From NCBI RefSeq assembly GCF_017562075.2, contig NC_054083.1:21883428-21947427 (forward strand): a stretch of 64,000 nt of DNA. The letters run 5' to 3'. The stretch is from Anopheles merus. Its lineage: Eukaryota > Arthropoda > Insecta > Diptera > Culicidae. Shown piece by piece: positions 35,201 through 48,331 of the stretch. The notes under the pieces were generated by a model. That model searched no databases and was not told the origin of the DNA. It saw nothing but the letters and a program-made list of their open reading frames with translations. The position numbers were made by a program, and so were the translations under genes. The stretch's first letter is position 1, and each line of letters opens with the position of its first letter.

Positions 35201-37243
35201 TGTTCGTGTGTAACGTGCTTTCGAAGAAACCTGCATCTAAGATGGTGGCATACTGGTGCAGCAGCTGGCCTACGATCAGCTGCACCTGCGGAAGCGTCGA
35301 GACGACGGGATGAATGCCATAAACTGCACTTAACGCTAAGCCAAGAGCCCGGACGATTGCAGTTCATAATGGAGCCAACCTTCTCCTTCTCCTGGGTGGT
35401 GCGAAAAACCAACTACCACGGGATGCGGCATCGAGAGCGAGCGAGCATGTGCGGGTTAGAGAGAGCGAGCAAACATAAAAGGGCATAAAGGGTTGGTTAT
35501 TAAACTAAATTTTCTGATGAATCATTAGAAAACTTTTGTACAACTCTTCTCGTATGTTCTCGTACGCCTTTGTTCAGACTAGCTTCAGGCCGCGGTTGAC
35601 ACTCAACCTGTGAATCCGTGTTTGTTCGCGCCAACGAAATGCCAACCGGGTGCGATTATGGTACGGGATGGGAGGGACGGGGCTACCGGTGCTGCCGTGC
35701 TAGGGCGACCTCCAGCCAAAGTTTTACACACCAGCCGATGGTACCATTATCTTTGGCCGTGGTGTGTGCGGTTATCGGCATATGCCATATGCATGCTTTT
35801 GTGGGCTTTGGTGTGAAATTGAACCACACCTGGTGCGCACCTTGGCAAGACATGGGGGCTTAAGCAACTCGTTTTTATTACGATTTGTGGCGGTTTCGCT
35901 CGTGAAGCTGGTGCACCATGCCGTTCCGTGTCCTTGCGGCCTCCGGTAAGGGTTGGCTCTTAAGGGTTGCCATTACGACCGAAGATTATAGCTTCCTCAA
36001 TTCGTTGGGCTTGTTGTTCTTTTGGTTTTGATGGTCGCTCCGTAGATGGTGGTGTCGTTGGTGTTCGGCTCGGATCGTAACAGTTGGACTTTGCGAACCT
36101 GTTGACAGTGTGCGTGGTTGTAAAAGGGAGCGAGTAATATTTGCCATATGGTTGGAAGGCTTTTAGATGGGTTAGGGTTTATAAAACTGGCTGTACGCAG
36201 TAGTACGGAAGTAGTTTTTTTACAATACGCGTTAAAGGCTTTGTTTAGTTACGTACCAATTCAAGGTGCATAAAGCGAATGAACTGAGTTCCATCAGCGA
36301 ATAGAAGAACAATGTAAAGAACATACCTTTGTAAAAGAATTGCGATACACCTGCTAAGAGTGGATCTGTAAGGAATCAAGTAACCTTAAATCCATCTTTT
36401 GTATCATTTAAATAAGCCTTCTAACAACCCCAAATGCAAAATAACGTGTCGCAAATAGGTTCCGCTAGTAAAAACGCTCACTTCAGCTGTTATTAAGGAA
36501 CAGTCAATAGATGGATGCAAACAACAGTCATCTGTCACTCGTCTTGGTTATTATTTCAACGTAATCTATTCAAATCACCGCCACAATAGCCGGCCGGAAA
36601 TCTTTGACACCGGAGCCGACCGGATGATTATGGGTCGGTTATGGGAAAAGGGGGAGAGAAAAAAAGAAAAAAAAAACAAATTTCCGACGATTGTTAATGT
36701 CAGGAAAACACCTGTTACCTGTCAGCTGAACCACTCGCAAGCAGCAAGCATCCGAAGGGGCCGGTTCAGTTCCCCGCACGATGATGACATTCGTAAAACA
36801 TCCAGTGTTCAATCCGATGGCGATGCCCGTTTCGGACAACCGCAAGTAGTAGGAATGTTTGGAATTCTTTCACTGTGTAAGCGCGACAGAATGAATACGT
36901 TTCCGTAGTTTTGACATTTATCGCGCATCGGTTAATGTTTGTTTGGCGCGAGGAGGGGATGTGACAGCCAACTTGTCATGCATTTTTGGAGAAGTTTGCG
37001 TTTCGTAAACATCTTACAGGCTCAGCACACCAGCCGTTACCAGTTGTTGATATTTGTAAAACAGTTGCTGTTTAACATTTACCGCTCGCGTGTTCGGTCT
37101 GCTCTAATGACATGTGTGAAATGGGGGGGGGGGGATATGTTTGTTTCAGTGCCCATCATGTACAAAACGTGTCGTATTTTGATTACTAGCCACTTTCGAA
37201 TTTTGAAAATGTTGTTTTATTTTCATTTTCTGTAGCTATTTTA
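29266..37243. other. intronic DNA, no gene seen
   Basis: The stretch is mixed composition with a GT-rich patch at 29800-29960, a CA tract at 30793-30812, a CAGG repeat at 32535-32562, a G run at 33006-33016, an ACT repeat at 34362-34382 and a G run at 37124-37134. The 160-codon frame 31676-32158 opens at GTG and lacks motifs. CAAAATG-type starts followed by good coding bias were not found. Confidence 0.45.
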
Positions 37244-37284
37244 CTAATGTTTCTTTTCTCTTTCTTTTATATTTGCAGGTAAGT
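37244..37284 (+). other. recursive (ratchet) splice site, zero-length exon
   Basis: CTAAT at 37244-37248 serves as a branch-point-like motif. It is followed by a nearly pure pyrimidine tract (37250-37274), then TTTGCAG|GTAAGT with the junction at 37278|37279. An acceptor fused directly to a full donor is the hallmark of recursive splicing in long insect introns. Joining the exon ending AAT at 24206 would give AAT|GTAAGT and allow a second round. The site is 13.07 kb into the intron. A random match to such a long composite is unlikely. Confidence 0.8.
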
Positions 37285-39506
37285 CGTCGTATTTGGGTTG
37301 AGTTATGCGTACGGCAACAAATTCGACGTGATATTTTCAGTATATTGCGTGTCCAGAGGATAAAAACAAGTACTTTTTCACTATTTATGCCTTTAATTTA
37401 AATTAAAAACCTTACGGCCTTGATCATATTTTCAATCCATCATACATCGACGGATTTAGTTGTCAGGACTTTTTTATTTTCAAATGTAGAACAAATCAAA
37501 TAAACACAAATAAGGTGTCAGCGATGCACGCCGTCCTATTGAAATCGTGATGTTTTAAAAGTAAAGCTCATTTAATGATAAATAAAGCATCTATAGCAGA
37601 ACGTTTATGTTCAGTCACGTTTTTTTAAGACAAGCATGTTAAGTGGTCAGTGGTACTCTCCGCTGTGGACCATAAATATCCATTTCATATTATTCCAACT
37701 GCGCATCACTTTTAGAAGCTACAGCAGATGCATTTGTACAAACAATTGCCTTTCAGTCTGAACAACCGCTCTCCGCTCCCCTACGTCCTACGGTGTTGTG
37801 TAGGCGGGTTTTGGCAAAACAAACAAGATTTACCGCTGAAACACAGAGCACATCCCGCCGATCCCCCACGACCACGACCAATGATCGCCGATCGTCTTTG
37901 GCTCATTATTCATACGAACGGCCGAGTGGTGCAGTGTGCACCAGTGCGCAAAAAAGGCAACTAGTAGGCGACGCAATGGTTGCATACAAACGACAAGCTA
38001 GCGCTACTCGGTTTGCACTATTACATGAACGGGTGAGACGTTCGCAAAACAAAAAGTGAGGAAAAATTAAAACCGATTGACGATCCCGTTCGCGAGCCAG
38101 CAGCTGCAGCAGCCAGTAATGACTGCACCACAATTGCATATAATTTTCGAACCCTCCCCTTTTCGCCTCATTGGTCCCTGGTCATCAGCCACGTTGATGA
38201 AACGCTGGGTGGATGGATTTCTGTCGCCATTTCTGTCGGCGTCGTCGTCATCCGTGATCGTATCAGCGCAAAAGCTGCGACGCACGCGACCTTTACGCGC
38301 GATGACCATATTGGCGAGCGGTGGAGCGACCAGTCGAGTCGAGTGTGTCGAGGTGATGGTGGTGCATCTCGGCTGGCTGTACCGTAGGTAGCTAGGCTAG
38401 GGTAAAGACGATCTCAACGAGAGGCGATTGAATAATTGACGCCATTGATCGGGGTGACATCGGGGTGCGCCGGGTGGATGGGGTGGCCATACAAGTAATG
38501 AAAGAGCAAATTAATTCGCGCATCAAAGCGGCTCCGTTTACCTTCCGTGAACGTGCCGTGGGTTGTGTGTGTTTCGCGCGACTGGAGCGAATTGAAAAGG
38601 TACGGGAATGTGTTTTATTGGTATGCTAAAAACGTTAAAACTTAAATTATAATACATTTTATTATGCTTTAAAAGTCGCTGGAATTCCTCAAAAATCAAA
38701 TTGTACGTCAGATATAATTGAAATTTATATATCATTGCAAAAGAGTGGACAGCATTCAAAATGGCGATCCAAAACAAAATGAATAAGCCATACAATTTGT
38801 GTTTACTTATTAAAACGCTTAAGGCCGGAGGACACTGTCCGTACTCGTTAGTGTAATTTAGATTTTCACTAGCGCATCCGGCGGCGGCTGGTGGAAGCTT
38901 TTTTGGTCATCGAGGGAATGCTCATGCCGAATCTCAAAATTAAGTCGTTTTTCCATCGTTTTTTTCATGAAAATGGATGCAATGCGTGCAGGACATGTGC
39001 ATCTACCTTTTACAAAACTTTTCTCGACCGAATTAAATACAAACCATGGCAAAATAACATATTTTCTGAAGCGGCTCCAAATTGTTTAGCACAATGCTTC
39101 AGTCAGCCTTGACAAATAACGTATACTACAACATCGAATCACACAGCTCACGAAATCTTCTGTTTCATGAAAATCAAACCTATCACCCTGTCAGGATATG
39201 ATATCTTTGAAGTTTTTTGCGAATAAATAGCCGCTAGATGTACGCAAGAGCAACGTAAACGGCTACAGCTCTAGTTACAGGTGTGACACGATAAAAGCGC
39301 GATACGGAAAAAAGGTGAAGAAATCGTTTGGGTGTGATTTGAGACTAGCAAAGCTTGCATCAAAACACGCTCGGCTTGTGCCATACAGGACAGTGCGTTA
39401 TTTTCGCCTCATATAATAACGTACCGTGCGTATGTTGTAGCGTGGGAAAAGCATATTGAATGTCTTTCCAATGTGTCCCACACACCGCTAGCGTGTATCT
39501 ATCGTT
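37285..39506. other. intronic DNA, no gene seen
   Basis: AT-rich just after the ratchet site, then mixed. A glutamine-like CAGCTGCAGCAGCCAG run at about 38100-38116 and the frame 38077-38391 show no recognisable domain. Nothing else is supported. Confidence 0.5.
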
Positions 39507-39529
39507 GGGGTGGGGGGGGGGGGGGGGGT
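39507..39529 (+). repeat. poly(G) tract
   Basis: GGGG, a T, then about seventeen consecutive G residues. Such runs can fold as intramolecular G-quadruplexes and are prone to length error in assembly. The other G runs (37124, 33006) are shorter. Confidence 0.9.
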
Positions 39530-42500
39530 GCAGAAGAGCGTACGTTGAAGGATTTATGAACAATTTCATGCTAATCCAGTTTCAACTCTTTTGTCACGTG
39601 ATATAATAACCCGTCCGGACGGTGAAGGTAAAAGTTTTAGTCGAGTTATTTCCACTGCCGAAGACGTTGTCATGCTTTGCGGTGGCTTTAGAGCTTCCTG
39701 CTGGATGAGAGTGCAACTATTTGCAGTGAACCGAACGTGGGTGTTAATTTATGGGAATGGTAGCCTGTTTCTGGTTCGGTGCAGCAATTTGTGCCGGTTC
39801 ACCTGGGAAAGGCTTGAGTTCTGATGGTTTAATTATAATTCATCCTACGCAAGCATAACTGATAGCATCGCTAGCCATGGAAAACTGATGAGCAAATTCA
39901 ACTATTGTACAGTAGCTTCTAGTGTGGCAATTTTAATTGCTGTTTGCTGCAATAATACAATTATTTTATTTTCCATACCTAGCCCAACCATCATAAAATG
40001 GAATGACGTTTTCAATTTGCCCTAAAGGATGGTTCGATTTTTGAATTGAAATTTAATTAACGATATACCGTTTGCGGTACCGAGCCGATATTGATTACAA
40101 CATTTTTTTCATGAGCTTTCGAGCAACAAAAAAAGCTGGCCATGATAAGCACTGTTTTTCACCGTATCGGCGCTGATGAGTCGTTCGGGGGAGGAATAAT
40201 TGCATATTAATGACACACCATTGCGCTTGCCGGTGACGGTGGTATCGCCTAACGTGCTCATCGCTTACAGCATAACGGATTAAGAGGAAAATTAATAGTT
40301 TTACATTTTAAATTATTTCCCTCGACTCCCACCCCGGCTCGTCCCACACTCGATCACGGTGTCTTATCGATCACCGTCTGTGCCCGTATGACCCGAAAGC
40401 TGTGTACGTTTCGCGCAAAGTGAGCATCCAAACGGGGCGTGGCACTTCGACCCAAGCATACACAGCTACACAGCCACACCGAACCAAACCACCGTCAGTC
40501 ATCGGCAATCGGTAGGAGGGCACGTGTAGTACTGCTGGTGAAACTTTTCGATAGTGTCGATTTTCTCGATTGGCAGAGGAATTTATGGTGCGCCCGCGCG
40601 TTCTCTGCGCGAACGAGGGGTGGTACGAGGGCTGGTTGGCGAAAAGTTTTGCGCGAGGAATGTTAGAATTTCGTTCGCGTCTAGCGAAGCTCTAGCGAAG
40701 ACAGTGCAAAAACCACAAGAATCTGCTCCGTGATCGCATTGGGCGGGTGGAAAATCGGGAGGGAAAGAATGATGAAGCGGCCGGGCTGGATAAGGTAATA
40801 ATCACAAGATAAAGCAGATCCCTGTTTTGTGAGTTAAGCGTTGTGCGCTCCTGTGGGCGTTCCTGTGGAAGGGCAGGACGGTGTGAAGGTAACTGTTTCT
40901 GGTGGAAAGTTTTCGCGCACTCCGCACGGGGCAGCCGGCCCCCGGAACACAGCCTCGAGGCGACGGTGATAATAATTAATTCCAAATATGCTCCCACGTG
41001 GTCGTTGGCATGATGACTTGGGATGAAGAGGGGAGTGAACGTTAGACAGCGATAATATGCGATTTTCACTCGAGATGAAGTTAAACATTAACACAGACGC
41101 ACACACAAACGCCCGGTACAGCTGAAAACGGAAGTGTTTGCTTACCGTGGGAGCGCAGTTATCTAACCGCAGCGTTAATTCAGTGTGTCGGTCGTAAGTT
41201 GGGAAGCAGCAACGACCCGAAACTGTGCGTACAGCGAAGCGGGCAGGCAGTAATTTAGTTAAAGTTCATGTTTAACTAAATTGTAGCTATTGCAATCGAT
41301 TTTGCAGGAGTCTATTTTCCAGCGAAAAACCGAATCCGCTGTTGTGGCAGAGCGTATCGCGCGTAAACGTAATACATCTTCTGCGCGAGAAAGACGTACA
41401 TTTCAAGACGATGGTCCAGTGAGCAATTACCCACATGGCCTCGCAGTTTTGCAAGAATCAACAGGAACCTTACCCACCATCGAGGTGCGGTTGTTAACGA
41501 TCACCAAACGCTCACCCGGGTCAATGGATGGATAGAGTCACGGCACAATACCGTGTACCGAATCATAAATCAAGCGAATAAGCTCGTGTGTCCATGGTGT
41601 TTCACTGCATCATCAAACCATCATTACCCCCGGCCCATCGCCATCTGCACGTTGCTCCTATCCCCTCCTCTCGTGGTGGGTGGATGCGCCTGGTGCTTCA
41701 TGATTATTTGCTGCTTCGCTTTTCCCGCGCCCGCTACTCAGACTCCACCGCCCTAGAACGATCTAAGATGGAAAACTAGAGCACGGTACAAGCACGAAAG
41801 CATGGGAGCAAAAACGGCTAACTTAAATTTCATTATCACTCCAGCAATTAAGCACCAATCGGAGACGACGGTGCCTTTTGGCGTGCGAGCGACACACACA
41901 CATCGAAATCGGGCTCATCGTCAAGGCGGAGAAGTCGTGCCGGTCATGGGTACAGCATTAATAGCATGATGGCTCCCCCTCCCCGATGGTATGCAGGTGG
42001 GTGGGAACTAGTTGGATGGATCCACCACATACACACACCCAAACACACCCACGCGACAAGCATTTTATCGTCGATGCTAACAAGGTCGCGAAGACGGCGA
42101 GATCTTCTTACTGGGGCGAAATTCTAGAAGCATTAACCACAAGCATACCGTTCGCTTGCTCGTGTGGAGGTATGCTTCGTACGAAAAGCTCTGCCCACCC
42201 ACGTCCAAGCGCCCTCAGCCCTACTTGAGCAGCGAAATGCTCGTGCTCGTGGCACAGTCGTGGTAGTTCCAGTGCTGTCGCAGAGACGCAAGAGACTGTT
42301 CCGGGAAGAGCTGAACACTGTTGGCGATGTGCTGGAGAGGACAAAATGTGGGTTTGTGTTTGTGAAAGGTGAGTTTTATAGTTTTCCACGTTTTCGATTG
42401 GGTGGTGGTGCCGTAGCCTGCTAGAGATCGAAAATCGAAATCAGGCCAACGAAGCTCATCACACAAGGCTACCCGGGGAGTGAGCTAGGGACAAAATGTG

Positions 42501-44054
42501 TCGTATTTGGAGGCCCAATTAAAAGTACGTTATACACACAAGTATTTTATGAGACCTTGTTAAAATGGTGTTCGTTTTATAAACCACCTAGCGCGTCTCC
42601 ATCTATCTGTTAATCCAAATTAAAATTAAGCAAAGCCTTGTTCATTACACAATAGCCAATTTTTCATATTACGGCATTTTCTATTCTTGCCGTACAATTT
42701 AACTGTGAACAGCAAGCAACCAAGCATCTCCATCATTTTCGAAACAACTTTACTACCGCAAATGTTGAGCCCTCGTACTAACAATGTAGTAACCACTTGC
42801 GTAGGCATCGCTTACATCAGCATTGCTGCACTGGTCGTTGTGGTACGCGTTCAAAGATGTGTTTTCCCCCCACTTTTGATTGCTACATCTTGACTACTAG
42901 AAGAGCTTGTTGGAAAATCGCTGTATTGTGAAATTTATTTCTGCAAAACTGTAGCTTTCAGCTAATGACGCCAATAGTGCGCTGCGGTTACGGTACAAGA
43001 ATGATTGCTTTCGAAAGCTGTACACACTGTGGCTTGAAGAAAATGATTAACTTTCGAGGCAAAAAAGGGTAATACGGTTGAATTATTCCTTCCCAGCTCT
43101 GCGACACGGTGCAACTGTTGCGAGCTGCACCATTAGCTAAGAAAGTTCTGATTGTTTTGGAACAGCAAAAACAACGGCCCAATAGCGTCACGAATAGATG
43201 ATATTATGTGTTCGATTGTTTTTTTTGTTATCTGCTCGACACTGTAAAAGAATTCTGTAGGCCAACCAAACGTGATGGAGCAGATGCACGTGCGGAGAGT
43301 TTTCACTATCGCAAACGTGCATACGTGACTGTAGAATGCATCGAACTCTTCTACCTTTCCGCTACCTACCGCCCATTTCACCCTGCGCCATTTGTGCGCA
43401 TAAGACACAGAATGTTCATTTGTGCACGTTTGCGAAAAAAAATACACACCACGAGAAAATGTATAAAAATTGCAACTGAAGCGAACCTAGTCGTCGCGAT
43501 TGCGCTTGGGAAAGCTTTTGCCTCGCCATTTTTATTGCAGATTAAGATGGTTTTTCCCTACCTTCCATCCCCTCCCCCTCAAATGAGGCTTCTTTGAAGC
43601 GGCTTTACCTCGATGCGAAGTGCATTTTTGCATGGTACGCTTTTCCCCAAAAAAATCCTTCAGAAAAAATAAAGCACAATTCTTGAGCGGATGGAGCGGA
43701 TGGGAAAACTCTATTTGGGGGTAGAATTTTAAACGAGTTTGCAAAACTTTATCCGCAGATGCATGATCGAGTAATTTATTATGTAAGCCATTTTCTTTTG
43801 CGTATTTTTCGCCAAACGCAAGCATCATTTCACATACTGCGTTTGCGGAATTTTTACTCCACTCTGTGCATGCTTTCAAGCGGGCGGCTTTTGGGTACGG
43901 TTTCACACAGAAAATATGGACCTTATTTTCTTGCCAAAACTCTTTCCGCGAACGTGAAGCAGTAGGCGCGCGCGAAAGGATTCGACGCGGAACCGCCGTC
44001 AACGTTTTGGTATGCTTTTTTTTAATGCCTTTGACGGTTCGTTTTCAATGCAGT

Positions 44055-44090
<36 letters not shown>

Positions 44091-47000
44091 GCGAATTCGT
44101 GCGAATTCTGTTGTGATGGAGCCATTTTAATCGCCATGGTTTCCATATCAAATATTGAAAGCTCATGAATACGTAGCGAATTTGTGAAAACAAAAACAGA
44201 GTGGGAGGGGGAGGGGGGATGGTCGGTGTAGGTTGCTGGAGAGATTGCTTGCGTGCCATATTCATATCGTAACGCGATCGTTAGCATCGGTTTTAACGCA
44301 GCTGGTTCAATTTATCGGCATTGTGCCGCGAGTGTTGTGTTTTTTTGGCATTTAGTGGGAAGTGTATTCAAGTATTCCGATTTGGTTTGCTTTTGCGGTG
44401 GCACGTGTATGCATGCATTTTACCGTCCAGAGCACAATGAATAATTGTGTAGTGCATTGCCTGTCACTGTATTGATACGCTTTCGAGGAGGGCAATCAGT
44501 CTCCAAACATCAATACTCTCTGTGTTCCAATTAGAGAACAAAACTCATCAATCCATATTTTCATGTTTCGAAATACATACGTTTCTTGCAAAAAACTTGA
44601 GCAAATAGTTTACCACGACCCCATTCGCGTCTTGCGCAAACCGGCTCTATCTGCAGCAAATCAACCTGTAATCATCCATCCAGCCAGAACGCTATCAGAT
44701 GCAATCCTGACGTACAATGAGCAGGTTCATTGTCCACCCGATAGTCACTCCGCGCGGCTGGGGCTGCGACAAAATGACGTTGGTCGCGTAGCGTGTAGCG
44801 CGTACTGGGAATGCGCGAATACTCGCTGACGTAGGGGGTCCGTGCGATGCGACACCGTGCCTCACCGCGTTGGATGACGCGTGTGCTTACACGCGCAACT
44901 GTACGCGCACTTTTGCTGATTCCGTAACGACCACCGCGGTGCGGGTAAAGGGAAGATGGCGAAGACGCCAGCAGAAGACGAACCTCTGAGCTAATGATAA
45001 GATGAGTATGGTTATTGAGTGAAGGCGTAGCAGTGTGGTGGTATGCCTAGCTTTTGACGTTAATAACACCACGTTCTTGGCGGGTGAGTGTTATTGTTCG
45101 TTTCTTTCTTTTCGGGAATTGGCTTTTGTTGTGGCGAAGAGGCTTATGCGCTATTGTACAGAAGTATGCGGCACTCAACGTCAAAGTCAGAATTATTGGG
45201 AAGATATCTTCTTGGTAATGATGATCATTACTTTAGTAACTTTTAGTGAAACGATGTTCAATATAAGCCAATATCAACCATTGGTCTTGTTGCACAGCAG
45301 TGTTATAACCTTGCAAATCAAACACACTAACTGAACTACCTAACTTTCATGTAATAAACAGGATAATTAATAGCTGAATAAAAGCTTAACAGCTACCACT
45401 TAAGTAATTTACCAATAATGAAGATGCCCTGCCGGTGAATTGCACCCTTAAGCGGGCATTATTTTTAAAACGCTTCCTTAAATTAAGAATCCTTAGTGCC
45501 AGTCACATCGATCCGTCACGGGACGCTCACGTGCGGATGCCCTTTATTACTGAATTGGTGCAACCATCGTAAATGCGAACCTGATGATGCTGCATCCGGA
45601 TGCTGCTCGGTAGCGGAAGAAAGCGGGCAAAAAATGTATACACTTAGAAACAAACTCTCCCACACAAACACACACAAAGGCGTGCGCGCGCGTCCATACA
45701 TTGTGCTGGGTTGTCCGCGTGTCAAGAAACCCCTGGAGGAAAGCGGTGAACGACGAACCCGTAGCGCGGGTGCTGCCGAGTGTAGTGCCTTCGAAAGGTT
45801 CGCACGGACATGGCAGTGATGAATGTTACCGCTCGCTACCGTCCCACTCCACCCCTCTTTGGCCCTCATCACCAAAGGGATGGAAGAGCAGCTATGCTCG
45901 TCATTGCCCATGGAACACAAGCTTCTTGTAGGGTGTTGTAGACATTCGTCTTCGTACAGTGCCCTGGACTGTGGGAACCGTTCGAGGACGTCGTTTGGTA
46001 CATGGGGCGTGCACGTTTCAAGGGGCCGCTGTCCGGCCGTGTTACGCTCGGCAGATAATAAGGATATGTGATGAGCGAGAGAAATGGTCGAATGAATGGA
46101 AGTGACTGCGACTAGGTTGGTTCTGCTCCCGTTCGTGCCACCCCGGGTACGGTGTTGGGGTTCGATTTGTGTACGTGCTGTGTAGTGTAAGACGGAGTTC
46201 ACTTAAGGACACTGTGGAAATAGTGTCCGTCTTGGTTGCTTTTCCGTTTTATTTTGTCCTGTTGTGCCCAGTCCCCTAAGGGTCGCATAAACCATACATC
46301 GACGTAAAAATTTATTGATTTATCTTATCGGATCGGAGCAAGAAACCTCTGTGTGTGTGCGCTGTCCTCCTTGATGCACACGGCTCATGGCGTCCTCTTG
46401 CTTCGTCCGCGGCAATCCTCATTTCGAGCGAGTACGTGCTGTCTATCGTACAATCCCTTCAGGCGGGTGGAAGAGAGCGTTGAAACCCCGAGCGAGCGTT
46501 GAGGTTCAGTCATTCTAGCAAGAATGCCATCGGTCGCTGTCGCCATCGCTGTGAAGGCTCCACGCTTGCCCTGCCCAGGCACCAAACCCAACCAAACCAA
46601 AGGAGCTATCGGGCCGGATGGAACCGACACGGGGCAACGCTACTTATAACCTATAATAGAATTATTTATGTACACAGCCACGTACCGGCCAGATTGGATG
46701 GCCGTGGTGGGCAGCGGTGGTTGCGGTAGTGGTGCAGCGTGCTCAGGATCGTGAAGCTGTGCCGATGAAAACCGATAATCATACATTCTTCACTACAGCC
46801 CCATTGTGAAGTCAGCATTGTTCGCCTGTCAGCGTGTGGTTCTTTCGCATGCTCCCTGTCAGGCGCTCGAGTCCACTGGAAAGGGCAGGCACAGGCACCG
46901 GCTGACCATCGAAAGCTAGCCAAAATTATATAGCATTCCCCCGGTGTTGCCTGTGGTGTTTGCTATTATAGGTTATATTTCTTACTCGCCCTCCCAGCGG

Positions 47001-47240
47001 AATTCGATTGCGTTGGCATTGTGGACGCACTGTCGGCGCAGGGCAGCTGGGAGCATCTATACACTGACCGGTGGCGGGTAACAATTCATCAACAATTCCA
47101 TCATCCTGTGGTGTGTGTGTTTTGTGTGGGACAGTAAGCGGCTTTGGGCTGTTTTTGGGGGACGGAAAGGATGATTGTCCTGAGAAATCCGATTTAGTTT
47201 TTCATGCTGCAAAGGAGAGATGCCGCTTTCAGCAAACGTT
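39530..47240. other. intronic DNA, no confident gene
   Basis: The stretch is mixed composition. CT-type TSS-like wording occurs near 41180. A weak exon candidate at 42233-42368 is discussed under findings. Long frames 43532-44002 (-) and 45516-46202 (-) lack motifs and coding bias. A short hairpin (GCGTGT/ACACGC) is at 44879-44894. Short CA/TG tracts are scattered throughout. Confidence 0.45.
44055..44087 (+). repeat. (CT)n microsatellite
   Basis: About 16 CT dinucleotides occur in a run. On the minus strand it yields the R-E-R-E run of the frames at 43999-44265 and 44045-44287. Confidence 0.95.
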
Positions 47241-47384
47241 TAAGGGTTGACCATTATTATTGAGCCTTCAAAAAAAGATGAAGAAGAAAAACATAAAATC
47301 AATCGATTGGAGTTTATTTCTAGTTTATGCAGGAAAGAAGGATGTCATGAGCATTCCAATTTTGTGTGTGAAAGATTCGTTCCT

Positions 47385-47680
47385 TACAGAGTTTTCCAAG
47401 TCAGTTTCGAATGTAAACATTGTTATGCGCCGCGTGCATAATGTTATTCCACATAGATCTGACATTTCATTTTCATCAAAATAATTTTCAATTACTTCTT
47501 CATGATTTTCAACACGACTCAAGCTGGATTGAGTTCGACAGTTCTTTGTTGTGTGTTGAATATGTGTTGAAACTGAACTTTCATGTGGAAGCAAATACAT
47601 AATTTGAAAACTGTTGAAATACATCTTGGATGCGGTGAATAATTATGTGCACATTTGAAAGTGACTTAGAAAACCATGTA
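47385..47680. mobile_element. MITE-like element with ~65-bp inverted termini
   Basis: The left end (+ strand) reads TACAGAGTTTTCCAAGTCAG and continues to about 47450. The right end read on the minus strand starts TACATGGTTTTCTAAGTCAC and matches it in about three of four positions over 65 bp. TTTCRAATGT and an internal CGC motif are shared in register. The element is 296 bp, with TA-like edges, so it resembles a TA-inserting MITE. A third copy of the same terminus occurs at 48755-48820, so the true boundaries may be larger or composite. Confidence 0.55.
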
Positions 47681-47991
47681 TGTGTAGTGTGCTATAGGAC
47701 CTGACTATTGATTTGCGAATTGTGCTTGCTGTTGGTGTTTGTATTATTGCAGTTGATAGATAAGTCATTTCTATTCTTATTGTTTTCATGCATGGATATG
47801 ATGGTGGAATGTCTAACATATCGGGTGGATTGTGATTGACTGTGATAAACTCCTTAAGATGTTTGTGGTATGTTTTGAGATAGTCACGGTATGTTCGATT
47901 TTGGGACGGTTGCCATGTAGTAGCTTTAAACTCGCGATGGCCAGGGTGGCCTTCAAACATCGTTAAGGAAGGTAATCGTTTGCCGAATTAA
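47643..47991 (-). pseudogene. unidentified ORF remnant, possibly from a mobile element
   Basis: A minus-strand frame starts with ATG at 47958-47960 and is open upstream to about 47991. It encodes 105 residues from the ATG (MFEGHPGHREF..., then TYRDYLKTYHKHLKEFI) and ends inside the inverted terminus at 47680. The composition is protein-like (K, H, T, Y) and less repetitive than other chance frames. I do not recognise a family. Its location between two same-orientation copies of a terminal motif suggests a piece of a transposon gene, but that is inference and it may be chance. Confidence 0.3.
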
Positions 47992-48301
47992 GCAGAACTG
48001 GGGTGGATACTGTTTCGAAGCGGACTTTCGACACTTGATCGTCCAGGCGATCATAAAGTAAGGCGTTGGGGTTTAGAGGCCTTACTTCGGGTAGGGGGAC
48101 ATAACTAAACTCTTTAAATGAGAAGTCGATAGATGTTGGATGGGCATAGTCCTATCCTGACAGTCCGAACTAATCTGACCTGCCGTGATCGGAGTTGGTT
48201 TTATTTCTATTCAAAAGAAGTTAAGGATTTCGCACATTTGGTTCCGGGTTGTATGTTGGAAAGTTATTATTTTCACTAAGCTAGTTACGTTTGTCTTTTG
48301 T
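47992..48301. other. interior of the 47-49 kb repeat block, nothing recognised
   Basis: Mixed-composition DNA between the ORF remnant and the hairpin at 48302. No open frame, promoter motif or tandem repeat was recognised. Confidence 0.5.
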
Positions 48302-48325
48302 TGACAAGAACGATGGTTCTTGTCA
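48302..48325. repeat. perfect hairpin, 10-bp stem, 4-nt loop
   Basis: Stem TGACAAGAAC, loop GATG, and the exact complement of the stem. A perfect 10-bp stem with a 4-nt loop is not expected by chance in a window this size. It is not followed by a T run and does not look like a microRNA precursor, which needs a stem of about 22 bp or more. It lies just left of the 30-bp tandem repeat. Confidence 0.8.
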
Positions 48326-48331
48326 CTAAGC

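Noticed and set aside
43532..44002. 156-codon minus-strand frame
   Set aside because: No recognisable family, no promoter or splice context, and ordinary composition. Best treated as chance.
45516..46202. 228-codon minus-strand frame
   Set aside because: Amino-acid use looks random (H, T, S, R scattered), there is no recognisable family and no promoter context, and a plus-strand frame is open across much of it.
48302..48325. Hairpin as a microRNA precursor
   Set aside because: The perfect stem is only 10 bp and the flanks do not extend the pairing, which is too short for a precursor.
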